Assembly: GCF_004458765.1 (NCBI RefSeq)
Contig: NZ_SPJX01000300.1
Coordinates: 1-37,356 of the forward strand
Direction: 5' to 3'
Length of the DNA stretch: 37,356 nt
Origin: Microvirga pakistanensis
Lineage (GTDB): Bacteria > Pseudomonadota > Alphaproteobacteria > Rhizobiales > Beijerinckiaceae
In this document: positions 9,319 through 18,479 of the stretch, piece after piece
Layout of the letters: each line of letters starts with the position of its first letter
Position numbering within the stretch: the stretch's first letter is position 1
Program-made: the position numbers and the translations under genes
The notes under the pieces: generated by a model
Database searches by the model: none
Told to the model about the DNA's origin: nothing
Seen by the model: the letters and a program-made list of their open reading frames with translations, nothing else

Positions 9319-10047
9319 TCAGTGAGGACTTGCAGTCGGGCGGACGATGATCTCGCTCACGTCCACCTCCGGGGGCTGCTCGACTGCATAGCGAATCGCT
9401 CGACCAATGGCGTCCGGATCGATTGCAGTCCTGCGGTACTCCCTCATGGCGTCTCGCGCACTCTCGTCCGAGATCGTCTCTGCGAGCTCGCTTGTGACCA
9501 CGCCAGGCGAGATCACCGTAACCCGCAGCCGGTCCGTCTCTTGCCGAAGACCATCCGAGATCGCCCACACGGCGTATTTGGTTGCGCAATAGACCGCAGC
9601 GGTTGGCGAAACCCGGTGCGCTCCGATCGAGGCAACATTGATGATGTGGCCGGAGCCTTGGGTCCCCATGATAGGCAGCACAGCGGCAATGCCGTTGAGA
9701 ACACCCTTGATGTTCACGTCCACCATCTGGTCCCACTCATTGACTTTAAGGGCGTTGAGAGGTGAGAGAGGCATGACGCCCGCATTGTTGACGATCACGT
9801 CGATGCGTCCGAACTCCTCGAGCGTCGCTGTTACGACAGCCGCGAAATCATCCCGCGAAGTCACGTCGAGCCGGTGTGCCTTCGCGATGCCGCCGGACGC
9901 CTTGATACGGCTGACCAGGTTTTGCAGACGGTCTGTCCGGCGAGCCCCCACGACCACTGCGTGGCCAGCTTTGGACAGCTCTAGGGCCGCCGCTTCACCG
10001 ATCCCGCTGGAAGCCCCGGTGATCAGAACGATCTTCATCTCAGGCAT
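9319..10047 (-). CDS. Short-chain dehydrogenase/reductase (SDR, classical)
   Basis: This is a 242-residue NAD(P)-dependent oxidoreductase of the classical SDR family. The cofactor loop GASSGIG is at residues 11-17, NNAG at 87-90, and the catalytic Ser140, Tyr153 and Lys157 are in place (YCATK). An Arg pair after the second strand (GARRTDR, residues 35-40) suggests NADP(H) preference. The start at 10047 has the ribosome-binding site AAGGAGAG. It is the first gene of a two-gene operon with the Atu4866 protein and is divergent from a LysR regulator, which probably controls it. The substrate is unknown. Confidence 0.9.
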   Translation of the reverse strand: MPEMKIVLITGASSGIGEAAALELSKAGHAVVVGARRTDRLQNLVSRIKASGGIAKAHRLDVTSRDDFAAVVTATLEEFGRIDVIVNNAGVMPLSPLNALKVNEWDQMVDVNIKGVLNGIAAVLPIMGTQGSGHIINVASIGAHRVSPTAAVYCATKYAVWAISDGLRQETDRLRVTVISPGVVTSELAETISDESARDAMREYRRTAIDPDAIGRAIRYAVEQPPEVDVSEIIVRPTASPH

Positions 10048-10183
10048 GGATCTCTCCTTTTACTAAGAATCAGCGCTCAGACCTTTAAGCTGGGTGGTCT
10101 GAAGCACATGGGCGAAAGATAGTTCGCTCAAGCCGCGCAATCGACTTGCCAATCGCGACTGCGGTGATAAGATTTTGTCACCA

Positions 10184-11083
10184 ATGAACACTGATCTTGC
10201 GGGCATCACAGTCTTTGTGGCGGTCGCGGAAGCGCGCAGCTTCCGGGCGGCAAGCGAGCGCTTGGATGTAACCCGCTCCGCCGTCAGCCAGGCTATCCGA
10301 CGGCTTGAGGAGCGGATGGGTGTTGCCCTGATTCAGCGTACGACCCGCAGCCTCCATCTCACCGAGGCTGGGGAGAGGCTCTATCAGTCGGTGCGACCGG
10401 CGCTCGATGATCTCGGTGCGGCAATGGAAGCCGTAGGCGAAATGCGTGGTCGGCCGAGCGGCATGCTGCGTATAACGGTCTCTTCTATTGCCGAGAGGTT
10501 CCTGAGCGGGTCCCTGCTGGCAGGATTCCTTGCTGCCTACCCTGACATCCGGCTCGATATCACTGTCACCGACGAGGAGTTCGATATTGTGGCCGAGGGC
10601 TTCGACGCAGGCGTTAGGCTCGGAGAGGTGATCGAGCAGGATATGATCGCCATCCCGGTATCGGACGAGCAGCGTCAGATAGTTGTAGGCTCCCCTGATT
10701 ATGTGGCACAGCGTGGCGTACCTACTCATCCAAGGGATCTTTCAGCATATCACTGCATCGGCTGGCGTCCGAACCCCCAGGTTGCCCCATACCGGTGGGA
10801 GTTTACCCAGGACGGACACGACTTCGACGTGGCGGTGAATCCTCGTGTGACCACCAACGATATGAGGGTGATGGTCCGCCTAGCCTGCACAGGAGCAGGC
10901 CTGACTTTCGGCATGGAAGAGACCTTCCGCCCTTACATCACCCGCTCTGAACTCGTCCCGCTTCTAGAAGAGTTCTGCCCGCCATTCCCTGGCTTCTATC
11001 TCTACTATCCAACCCGCAGGAATGTGCCGCTCAAAATGCGTGTCCTCATCGACTACCTGCATCAAAGGCGGCGGGAGGCATAA
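10184..11083 (+). CDS. LysR-family transcriptional regulator
   Basis: The ATG at 10184 is preferred over an upstream TTG at 10175 and gives 299 residues. The N-terminal winged helix-turn-helix is clear (FVAVAEARSFRAASERLDV, then TRSAVSQAIRRLEERMGVAL). The C-terminal two-lobed effector domain is of the CrgA/DsdC-like type, ending with the usual GFYLYYPTRR segment. It is divergent from the SDR/Atu4866 operon with a 136-bp shared upstream region, the classic arrangement for a regulator of the neighbouring genes. The stop codon at 11081-11083 directly abuts transposase-derived sequence, so its original 3' flank has been lost, although the protein looks full length. Confidence 0.92.
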   Translation: MNTDLAGITVFVAVAEARSFRAASERLDVTRSAVSQAIRRLEERMGVALIQRTTRSLHLTEAGERLYQSVRPALDDLGAAMEAVGEMRGRPSGMLRITVSSIAERFLSGSLLAGFLAAYPDIRLDITVTDEEFDIVAEGFDAGVRLGEVIEQDMIAIPVSDEQRQIVVGSPDYVAQRGVPTHPRDLSAYHCIGWRPNPQVAPYRWEFTQDGHDFDVAVNPRVTTNDMRVMVRLACTGAGLTFGMEETFRPYITRSELVPLLEEFCPPFPGFYLYYPTRRNVPLKMRVLIDYLHQRRREA

Positions 11084-11094
11084 TTCAACGGCAT
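11084..11094 (+). repeat. 11-bp direct repeat at the left edge of the IS1182 fragment (partner at 11909-11919)
   Basis: TTCAACGGCAT occurs here and at 11909-11919. The first copy sits exactly at the LysR/transposase junction and the second within the presumed right terminus, suggesting the 5' part of the element was lost by recombination or a misjoined end. Confidence 0.5.
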
Positions 11095-11806
11095 AGGCTA
11101 TGGGCTGAACTATCTCATCGACAACGAGCACGCCATCATTGTCGATGTCGAGCCCACGCCGGGACGCACCTTCGACGAGGTGCGATCCACCGCAACCACG
11201 CTGGAGCGCACCCGGGCCCGGTTTGGTCTTACGCCCAAGAGGCTCGCGGCTGACACGGCCTACGGAACAGGCAAGTTTCTGGACTGGCTGGTTGGCCAGG
11301 AGATTGAGCCGCACATCCCAGTCTGGGACAAGGGCAGCCGTGACGACGGCACGTTCGGCTGCTCCGACTTCACCTTCGATCCCGACTTGGACCAGTACAC
11401 CTGTCCGGCAGGCAAGATCCTGAGACAGTTCCGGCGCAACTACACGGTGGCGCGCACCGACAGCGCTCATGACGGCATTCGCAAGTACCGCGCCTCGCAA
11501 AAGGACTGCCAGACATGCGAGCTCAAGGCGCAGTGCTGCCCCAACATGGCTTCGCGCAACATGTTGCGCAGCGTCCATGAAGAGGCGCGCGATCAGGCGC
11601 GTCAGTTAGCTGGAACACCGCAGTTCGTGACCTCCCGCAACGAACGCAAGAAGGTTGAAATGCTCTTTACCCACCTCAAGACCACCCTGCGGTTCGAGCG
11701 CATGCGCCTGCGGGGACTGTCGGGCGCCAGCGACGAGTTCCATCTCGCCGCCATGGTGCAGAACTTGCGCCGCATGGCTCGGCTGACCGCGGCAGCGGCC
11801 GCCTGA
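11084..11806 (+). pseudogene. 5'-truncated IS1182-family transposase
   Basis: The reading frame is open from the base after the LysR stop (G-Y-G-L-N-Y-L-I-D) to the TGA at 11804-11806. It contains the C-terminal half of an IS1182-type DDE transposase: ADTAYGTGKFLDWLVG (second catalytic Asp region), the Cys-rich insertion (CPAGK, CQTCELKAQCCP), and ERKKVEMLFTHLK with the catalytic Glu. The N-terminal half with the first catalytic Asp is missing and no start codon with a ribosome-binding site exists, so it is dead. A GTG at 11180 opens a 208-codon frame but has no support as a genuine start. Confidence 0.85.
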
Positions 11807-11925
11807 GAAAGGAGGCGGGCTGAGGCTCGCAGCCTCGGGTTCCAGTTCCCTCCACCTGGCCGTTCAGAAGCGGGAGCCAGGCACTGAGCGGCTCAACCGG
11901 CGGAGTTTTTCAACGGCATCGGTCA

Positions 11926-12148
11926 GGAACCGAGCTTCCCTGCGCTTTCGGAACATCCGCTTCGATGAGGAATGCCGTCTCCCGAGCTCAGGTCTCGGGT
12001 GTGCCATTAGACGACCTTCGTGGATGCGTTTGGGTCGACCACTGCCTACTGCAGCGAGGCCCCAGGTAACAGAAGCGAGCTTGCTCTCACCTTGCCCCGT
12101 TCCCGCTCACGCTAGCCAAAGCGCGCCAGAACCTGCGTTTCATTCAGG
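11926..12148. other. Short stretch between IS1182 remnant and MocR pseudogene
   Basis: No coding region is recognised. A small hairpin is present (CCCGAG at 11981-11986 pairing with CTCGGG at 11994-11999) without a following T-run. Confidence 0.4.
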
Positions 12149-12755
12149 TTACACGATCGAGGACAGGGCGCTGGGCCCGTGCGACAGGACGGTCGAAAGG
12201 AGTCCGAGGCCCCGCTACAGCACGCTCTGGTTCTGGGCCGCGCCGAGGGAGACGCGGATCGCCTCAGGCGCGGATCCGACCGCAAAAGCCTCGCTCGGCA
12301 CGAGGGCAAGCCCCGACTGACGCGCGTAGACGTTGAGGTCGGCCCGGCGCTAGCGTTCCGGCAGGGTCAGCCACAGGTGATGGCCCTCCGGGTGAGCCTC
12401 GACCTCGAAGCCGTGCAGGATCCGACGTGCGATGGCCTGTCGGGCGGCGCTCTCCTCGCGGATCGCCGCAGTGATGGCGTCGAGCGTGCCATCGAGGATC
12501 CACTTCGAGGCCAGGGCCGCCATGAGGGGCGGCATCATCAGGGACATGGCGCGGATCTCCGCCGCGAGCCGCAGGGTGCAAGACAGGCTCGGCGTGACCA
12601 CGTAAGCCGTGCGCAGGGCGGGCGTCACGCATTTCGACAGCGTGGCGATGTGCCAGGTGAGGTCGGGCGCGAGAGCCGCGATCGGCACTGGGACCTGCCG
12701 GGGCAGTGCGCCGTAGGCATCGTCCTCGATGATCGCGACGGCATGGCGGCGCGCC
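12149..12755 (-). pseudogene. MocR/PdxR-type (GntR-aminotransferase) regulator, C-terminal remnant with two in-frame amber stops
   Basis: The minus frame from 12755 reads as the C-terminal half of the fold-type I aminotransferase domain of a MocR-family regulator: AIIEDDAYGALP (PLP-pyridine Asp region), ATLSKCVTPALRTAYVV (Schiff-base Lys in SK), then HHLWLTLPE. The frame continues past a TAG at 12350-12352 (ARQSGLALVPSEAFAVG, RVSLGAA) and a second TAG at 12215-12217 to a TAA at 12149-12151. The N-terminal helix-turn-helix and first half of the aminotransferase domain are missing, cut at the left end of the IS6-type element at 12756. MocR proteins bind PLP, so a remnant beside B6 catabolic genes suggests it once regulated them; that role is inferred. 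Confidence 0.8.
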
Positions 12756-12771
12756 GGCACCGTTGCATTAA
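12756..12771 (+). repeat. IS6-family left terminal inverted repeat
   Basis: GGCACCGTTGCATTAA pairs with the right repeat at 13510-13525 with two mismatches, and shares GGCACCGT with the left-edge element's terminus at 109. Confidence 0.8.
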
Positions 12772-12815
12772 CCTTGGCGGTACAACGAGGGATGGTTCGT
12801 CAAGGAGCCGCCCCG

Positions 12816-13471
12816 ATGCCTCTGTTCAAGCGCCGCCGTTTTCCTGTTGGAATCATCCTGCTGTGCGTGCGCTGGTACTGCAAGTGCGGGATCAGCTATC
12901 GCGATCTGGCCGAGATGATGCAAGAGCGAGGCACCAATGTGAACCCATCCACGATCTTCCGCTGGGTTCAGCGTTATGCGCCAGAAATCGAGAAGAGGGT
13001 CCGCAGCTTCCAGGGATCCCGTTCCGGGTCATGGTGCGTGGACGAGACCTATGTACGAGTTGGCGGATGCTGGCGGTACTTGTTTCGAGCGGTCGATAAG
13101 CACGAGCAGCTGATCGCCTCCGTGCTATCCGAGCGGCGTGATGCTGGGGCGGCTTATCGCTTCCTGCGCAAAGCCTTGAAGGCAGTGAGTATCCGAAGGC
13201 AATTCGGCGCTTGCAGAATGAAGGGTTGCTGTCGAAAGACGTCGAGCATCGGACGTCAAAGTACTTAAACAACATCATCGAGGCGGATCACGGCGCGATC
13301 AAGCGGATGATCCGGCCGGCTCGCGGGTTCCAGCGAATGAAGACCGCGTCTACGACCCTGAAGGGGTTCGAGATCATGCGAATGGTCCGCCGAGGTCACT
13401 GCATGCTGAGGCATGCGGGCGTGCTAGATGTAATTCGTATGGTGAACAACTTGTTCGGTCTTGCCGCATGA
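12816..13471 (+). pseudogene. IS6-family transposase, frameshifted by internal deletion
   Basis: The gene starts at ATG 12816 with an AAGGAG ribosome-binding site. The N-terminal part is a normal IS6 transposase: YRDLAEMMQERG, STIFRWVQRYAPEI, then VDETYVRVGG with the first catalytic Asp. After LRKALKAV (about 13185) the frame breaks. The next frame resumes with YPKAIRRLQNEGLLSKDVEH, SKYLNNIIEADH with the catalytic Glu region, and ends NNLFGLAA at 13471. The missing segment is the short stretch that normally carries the second catalytic Asp (TTD motif), so the enzyme is inactive. Confidence 0.85.
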
Positions 13472-13509
13472 GGAAGACGCATCGGTAGGCTCATTATGGC
13501 CTATAGCAA

Positions 13510-13525
13510 TTAATGCAACAGAGCC
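13510..13525 (-). repeat. IS6-family right terminal inverted repeat
   Basis: This is the partner of 12756-12771. It lies 54 bp after the transposase stop. Confidence 0.8.
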
Positions 13526-13654
13526 TTTCCTGAGGGGGCATTCACCTCCTCATGAAAGCGCGGATTCATGGCCTTGGAAGGCGTCGATCATCAGGGCGCC
13601 TCTTGCCACGGTGACGGCGTATGCAGAGGCTCCTTTGTATCGCGAAAGCAAAAA

Positions 13655-14428
<774 letters not shown>

Positions 14429-15607
14429 TCATCCGACTGCGTCGATCTCGGCCATGGCAGCCCCGACGCCGGCGCCTGGGTCAGCCTTGAAGCCTATCGC
14501 GTTTAGGGCCCCTGCGAGGGCCGCCAGCGCGGTGACCGCATAGATCGGCTGGGCGGTCGGGCCCATGTGCCCAATGCGGGTCAACCTGCCGAGCGTCTCG
14601 CCGCGACCCGACGAGAATACGACGCCGTAACGGGCACGCACCTCATGTCGCAACTTCGCCTCATCGATGCCTTCCGGCGTCCGAAACGCGGTGGTCGTGG
14701 GCGAGGCGATCGCTTCGCGCGCCGCCCAGAGCTCGAGACCCATGGCCCGGATGCCGGCTCGAGTGGCCTTTGCAGTCAATGCATGCCGCGCCCAGACCGC
14801 TTCCGGTCCTTCGGCGAGATAGAGGTCGAGTGCCACATCAAGCCCGTTCATCTCGGCGACCGATGGGGTGAATGGGAATGGCTCGGTACGCGACCATGCT
14901 GTTTCCCAGTCCAGGATGGACAGCATCGAGGCACGCGGCGCAGCTGGATTCGCCTTCATCTTCGCCCAAGCTCGGTCGCTGATGCCGGCCATCGTGAGAC
15001 CGGGCGGCGCACCAAGGCACTTGTTCGGCCCTGTGATGTAGATGTCTGCCCGGCATTCATCCGGGTGGGTCTTCATCCCGCCGAAGGATGAAACGGCGTC
15101 GACGATCAGGTAGGCGCCGTGTTCTGCCACCACCGCGCCGATCTCGTCGATCGGGTTGATCGTGCCCGAGGGGGTATCGTGATGGCAAACGCAGACCACC
15201 GTGACTTCGGGATGGCGCGCCAGCATGTCGCGAACTGCTTGCGGATCGATCGCCTCGTTGTAGGCGGTCTCGATCTCCAACAGGTTCAGGGAATAGCGCT
15301 TCGCCCAATACCCGAAGCCCTTGCCGTAAACGCCTGAGGCGAGATTGAGCACGGTGTCGTCCGGCGTGATCAGAGAAGCCGCCGCCGCCTCGAGACCCAG
15401 CACCGGCTCACCATGCAGGATGACGGGCCGGGTCGAGAGACGCATCGCCTCCTGCGCCTTCTCCACCACCTTCTCGTAGAAAGCCTGGAAAGCCGGGTCA
15501 TAATCGTAGAGAACCGTGCGACCGAGGCCGCGCAGCACGTCCGGATAGGCGTTGACCGGCCCGGAGGTCAGGGTGATGACGGGCTCTGCATCGTCGGGAT
15601 AGCGCAT
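14429..15607 (-). CDS. ppaT: Pyridoxamine-pyruvate aminotransferase (PLP-independent), vitamin B6 degradation
   Basis: It transfers the amino group of pyridoxamine to pyruvate, giving pyridoxal and L-alanine (EC 2.6.1.30), and is unusual in using the vitamer itself as substrate rather than bound PLP as cofactor. The protein has 392 residues of the class V aminotransferase fold. Key features are the LHGEPVLGLEAAAASL segment, SGVYGKGFGYWA (88-102), Asp170 in LIVDAVSSFGG that contacts the pyridine nitrogen, Lys196 in TGPNKCLGAPPG, which takes the substrate aldehyde, and the C-terminal TRIGHMG arginine for pyruvate. The Lys196 loop has a bulky residue environment instead of a phosphate cup, as in the M. 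loti enzyme (mlr6806, recalled). It lies between the lactonase (10 bp gap) and the dehydrogenase. Confidence 0.95.
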   Translation of the reverse strand: MRYPDDAEPVITLTSGPVNAYPDVLRGLGRTVLYDYDPAFQAFYEKVVEKAQEAMRLSTRPVILHGEPVLGLEAAAASLITPDDTVLNLASGVYGKGFGYWAKRYSLNLLEIETAYNEAIDPQAVRDMLARHPEVTVVCVCHHDTPSGTINPIDEIGAVVAEHGAYLIVDAVSSFGGMKTHPDECRADIYITGPNKCLGAPPGLTMAGISDRAWAKMKANPAAPRASMLSILDWETAWSRTEPFPFTPSVAEMNGLDVALDLYLAEGPEAVWARHALTAKATRAGIRAMGLELWAAREAIASPTTTAFRTPEGIDEAKLRHEVRARYGVVFSSGRGETLGRLTRIGHMGPTAQPIYAVTALAALAGALNAIGFKADPGAGVGAAMAEIDAVG

Positions 15608-15617
15608 GACACGACCC

Positions 15618-16445
<828 letters not shown>

Positions 16446-17381
16446 TCAGCGCGCACCGCGCTCGTAGGGAATGCCGAGAGCTGCCGGCAGGCTGGCGCGG
16501 CGTCCGAACAGGACGAGCATCGCCATCACGGCCAGGAACGGAAGCATCTGAATGACGTCGGTCGGGATGTTGACGCCTGCCACCTGCGCCGCAGTCGTCA
16601 TCGAGAGGCAGCCACCGAATACCAATGCGCCAACCAGCACCCAGACCGGCTGGCCCCGGGCCAGCATCGCCAGCACGATGCCGAGGAACCCAGCGCCGTT
16701 GGTGATGAAGGGGATGAAGAGTCCTGCGCCGACATTGGCGAGATACGCGCCCCCTAGACCCGCCATGCCGCCAGTGAACAACACAGCCGCCGTGCGGGTG
16801 CGGATGACATCGATGCCGGCGACGTCGAGCGCCGCTGGCTTGTCCCCCGCGGCCTGCAAATTGATGCCGAACTGCGTGCGCCGATAGACCCAGATCATCA
16901 CGACGACCATCGCGACCGCGAGGTAGACGATCAGGTGATGCCGGAACAGTGCCGACCCGAGCACTGGGATGTCTGCCAGAAGTGGGATCGGCGTTACCTC
17001 GGCTGCCGGGAGACGCGGATAGCTGCGCGAGAACTGGAAGTGGTGCAGAAGCGCGGTCAGACCCTCCAGCCCGAGGGTCAGCGCGATACCGATCACGATT
17101 TGGTTGAGCCCGATCCGGACACACAGCAGCGCCATCAGCGCGGCCACGGCGACGCCGCCCGCCGCGCCCGTCAGGAAACCGAGCCAAAAAGACCCCGAGT
17201 AGTAGGCGCTCACGAAGCCGAGATAGGCTCCAGTGATCATCATTCCTTCGATGCCAATGTTGAGCACGCCGGCTTTTTCCGACATCTGCTCGCCGAGCCC
17301 AGCCAGAAGCAGCGGGATCGCCGCGGTCACTGCGCCGAAGAGCAGTGCCGCCAGGAAGGTGTCGCTGGCGAATCCACCCAT
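16446..17381 (-). CDS. ABC transporter permease, BMP/nucleoside-type (YufQ-like)
   Basis: This is the second inner-membrane subunit of a BMP-type ABC importer. It has 311 residues and about eight to nine hydrophobic segments. The conserved BPD_transp_2 motif EKAGVLNIGIEGMMITGAYLG is near residues 35-55 and the coupling-region GDKPAALDVAGI near 181-192. It lies 3 bp after the first permease. Relatives carry nucleosides, sugars or related small ring compounds; here the operon couples it to 4-pyridoxolactonase, so B6-vitamer transport is inferred. Confidence 0.9.
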   Translation of the reverse strand: MGGFASDTFLAALLFGAVTAAIPLLLAGLGEQMSEKAGVLNIGIEGMMITGAYLGFVSAYYSGSFWLGFLTGAAGGVAVAALMALLCVRIGLNQIVIGIALTLGLEGLTALLHHFQFSRSYPRLPAAEVTPIPLLADIPVLGSALFRHHLIVYLAVAMVVVMIWVYRRTQFGINLQAAGDKPAALDVAGIDVIRTRTAAVLFTGGMAGLGGAYLANVGAGLFIPFITNGAGFLGIVLAMLARGQPVWVLVGALVFGGCLSMTTAAQVAGVNIPTDVIQMLPFLAVMAMLVLFGRRASLPAALGIPYERGAR

Positions 17382-17384
17382 CGC

Positions 17385-18479
17385 TTAAGTCCTCCGCACC
17401 TGATTGAACCGGTGGTCCAGATATTCGGCGATCGCCAGCGTGATCAGAACGATCGAGACGAGAACCAAGGTGAAATGCTGTGGAACACCGAGCCGTCGCG
17501 CCGCGCTCTCGCCGCCAATCGAAAGAACCGACAGGAGGAAGACGAAACCTATGGCGGCGAAGCCGTTCATGCGTGCCAAGAAAACGACCGGGATGACGGC
17601 CAAGCCGTAGGCTGGGTTCCAGTCAGCCCGCACATTGCCGTGAATACCGATGATGTCGATCGCGCCGCCCATGCCGATCAACCCCGCCGAGATAGCGAAG
17701 ACAACGACGGTCAGGAGCGGCACGTTGAGACCGGCATGAACCGCCGCACGCGGGTTGGCCCCGACAGTCCTCAGCTTCAGACCGAAGGCTGTCCGCGTCA
17801 TGACCAAGTGGACGATGACGATAGCGGCCAGCCCGAAGACAAGGCCGCTGGTGATGGTCGTTTCGAAGAGGCGCGGCAGGCGGTCGCCCACCGGGAGCGT
17901 ACGCGTTTGCGGCACAGTCGTCCCTGGATCGAGGAAGACGAGCTTCACCAGCACGTTGGCCAGCGAGACGCCGAGAAAGGACATCATCAGCGTTGTTATG
18001 ATCTCATTGACCCCTTGGTAGGCGCGCAGCAGCGCCGGGACGAGCGACCAGATTACGACGACCACCGTTGCGATCAAAAAGGCCACGAGCAACGCGAGCC
18101 AGCCCGGCAGCGACTGGACCAGTAGCGGCGCAGTGGCCGCCGCCGCGACGGCGCCCAGCAGGAACTGGCCGTCGCCGCCGAGATTCCACATGCCGGCACG
18201 GAAGGCGACGATGAGACCGGCCGCTATGAAGAGCAGCGGCGCCATTCGCGTCAGCGTCTGCTGGAGGCCGAGCGGCGACAGGAGTCCGCGCTCTACGACG
18301 AAACCGTAATATGCGAGCGGATCAACCCCGACCGCGAGCAATACGCATCCGGCAAGCGCGAGCGAGATGAGGATGGGTCCCAGTGTGATGAGGAGTCGCC
18401 GACCCAAGTCGCGACGACTGGCCTGGCCCGCCGAGGCGTCGAGCGGCGCGGCGCGAACGTGGACTGCTTCCCCGCTCAT
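17385..18479 (-). CDS. ABC transporter permease, BMP/nucleoside-type (YufP-like)
   Basis: This is the first inner-membrane subunit of the importer. The chosen ATG at 18479 overlaps the ATPase stop by four bases (ATGA), so translation is probably coupled; the longer upstream frame runs inside the ATPase gene and is rejected. The protein has 364 residues, an N-terminal Arg-rich segment and about nine hydrophobic helices. The FRAGMWNLGGDGQFLLGAVAA motif corresponds to the GIEGM motif of the partner permease, and TVGANPRAAVHAGLNV is the coupling helix region. Confidence 0.9.
   Translation of the reverse strand: MSGEAVHVRAAPLDASAGQASRRDLGRRLLITLGPILISLALAGCVLLAVGVDPLAYYGFVVERGLLSPLGLQQTLTRMAPLLFIAAGLIVAFRAGMWNLGGDGQFLLGAVAAAATAPLLVQSLPGWLALLVAFLIATVVVVIWSLVPALLRAYQGVNEIITTLMMSFLGVSLANVLVKLVFLDPGTTVPQTRTLPVGDRLPRLFETTITSGLVFGLAAIVIVHLVMTRTAFGLKLRTVGANPRAAVHAGLNVPLLTVVVFAISAGLIGMGGAIDIIGIHGNVRADWNPAYGLAVIPVVFLARMNGFAAIGFVFLLSVLSIGGESAARRLGVPQHFTLVLVSIVLITLAIAEYLDHRFNQVRRT

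Larger units (their letters stand above)
11084..11925 (+). mobile_element. IS1182-family insertion sequence remnant
   Basis: The remnant contains the transposase fragment, a non-coding tail, and a probable right terminus near 11901-11925 (GGAGTTTTTCAACGGCATC), which resembles IS1182-type ends. The left end is absent. The first 11 bases (TTCAACGGCAT, 11084-11094) repeat exactly at the right end (11909-11919). Confidence 0.65.
12756..13525 (+). mobile_element. IS6-family insertion sequence, internally deleted
   Basis: The terminal inverted repeats are GGCACCGTTGCATTAA (12756-12771) and, read inward from the other end, GGCTCTGTTGCATTAA (13525-13510). They differ at two positions. The element is about 770 bp; IS6 relatives are usually around 800-880 bp, and the difference fits an internal deletion in the transposase. 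The 8-bp flanks (12748-12755 and 13526-13533) are not identical, so no target duplication is visible and one side was probably rearranged after insertion. Confidence 0.85.

Noticed and set aside
11981..11999. Hairpin CCCGAG/CTCGGG as terminator of the IS1182 remnant
   Set aside because: Short stem and no T-run; nothing nearby needs termination.
12179..13099. Plus-strand open frame of 306 codons across the MocR remnant and IS6 end
   Set aside because: It is antisense to recognisable MocR sequence and then out of frame with the transposase.
16935..18125. Plus-strand open frame of 396 codons opposite the ABC permeases
   Set aside because: Highly charged antisense shadow of two genuine membrane protein genes in GC-rich DNA.
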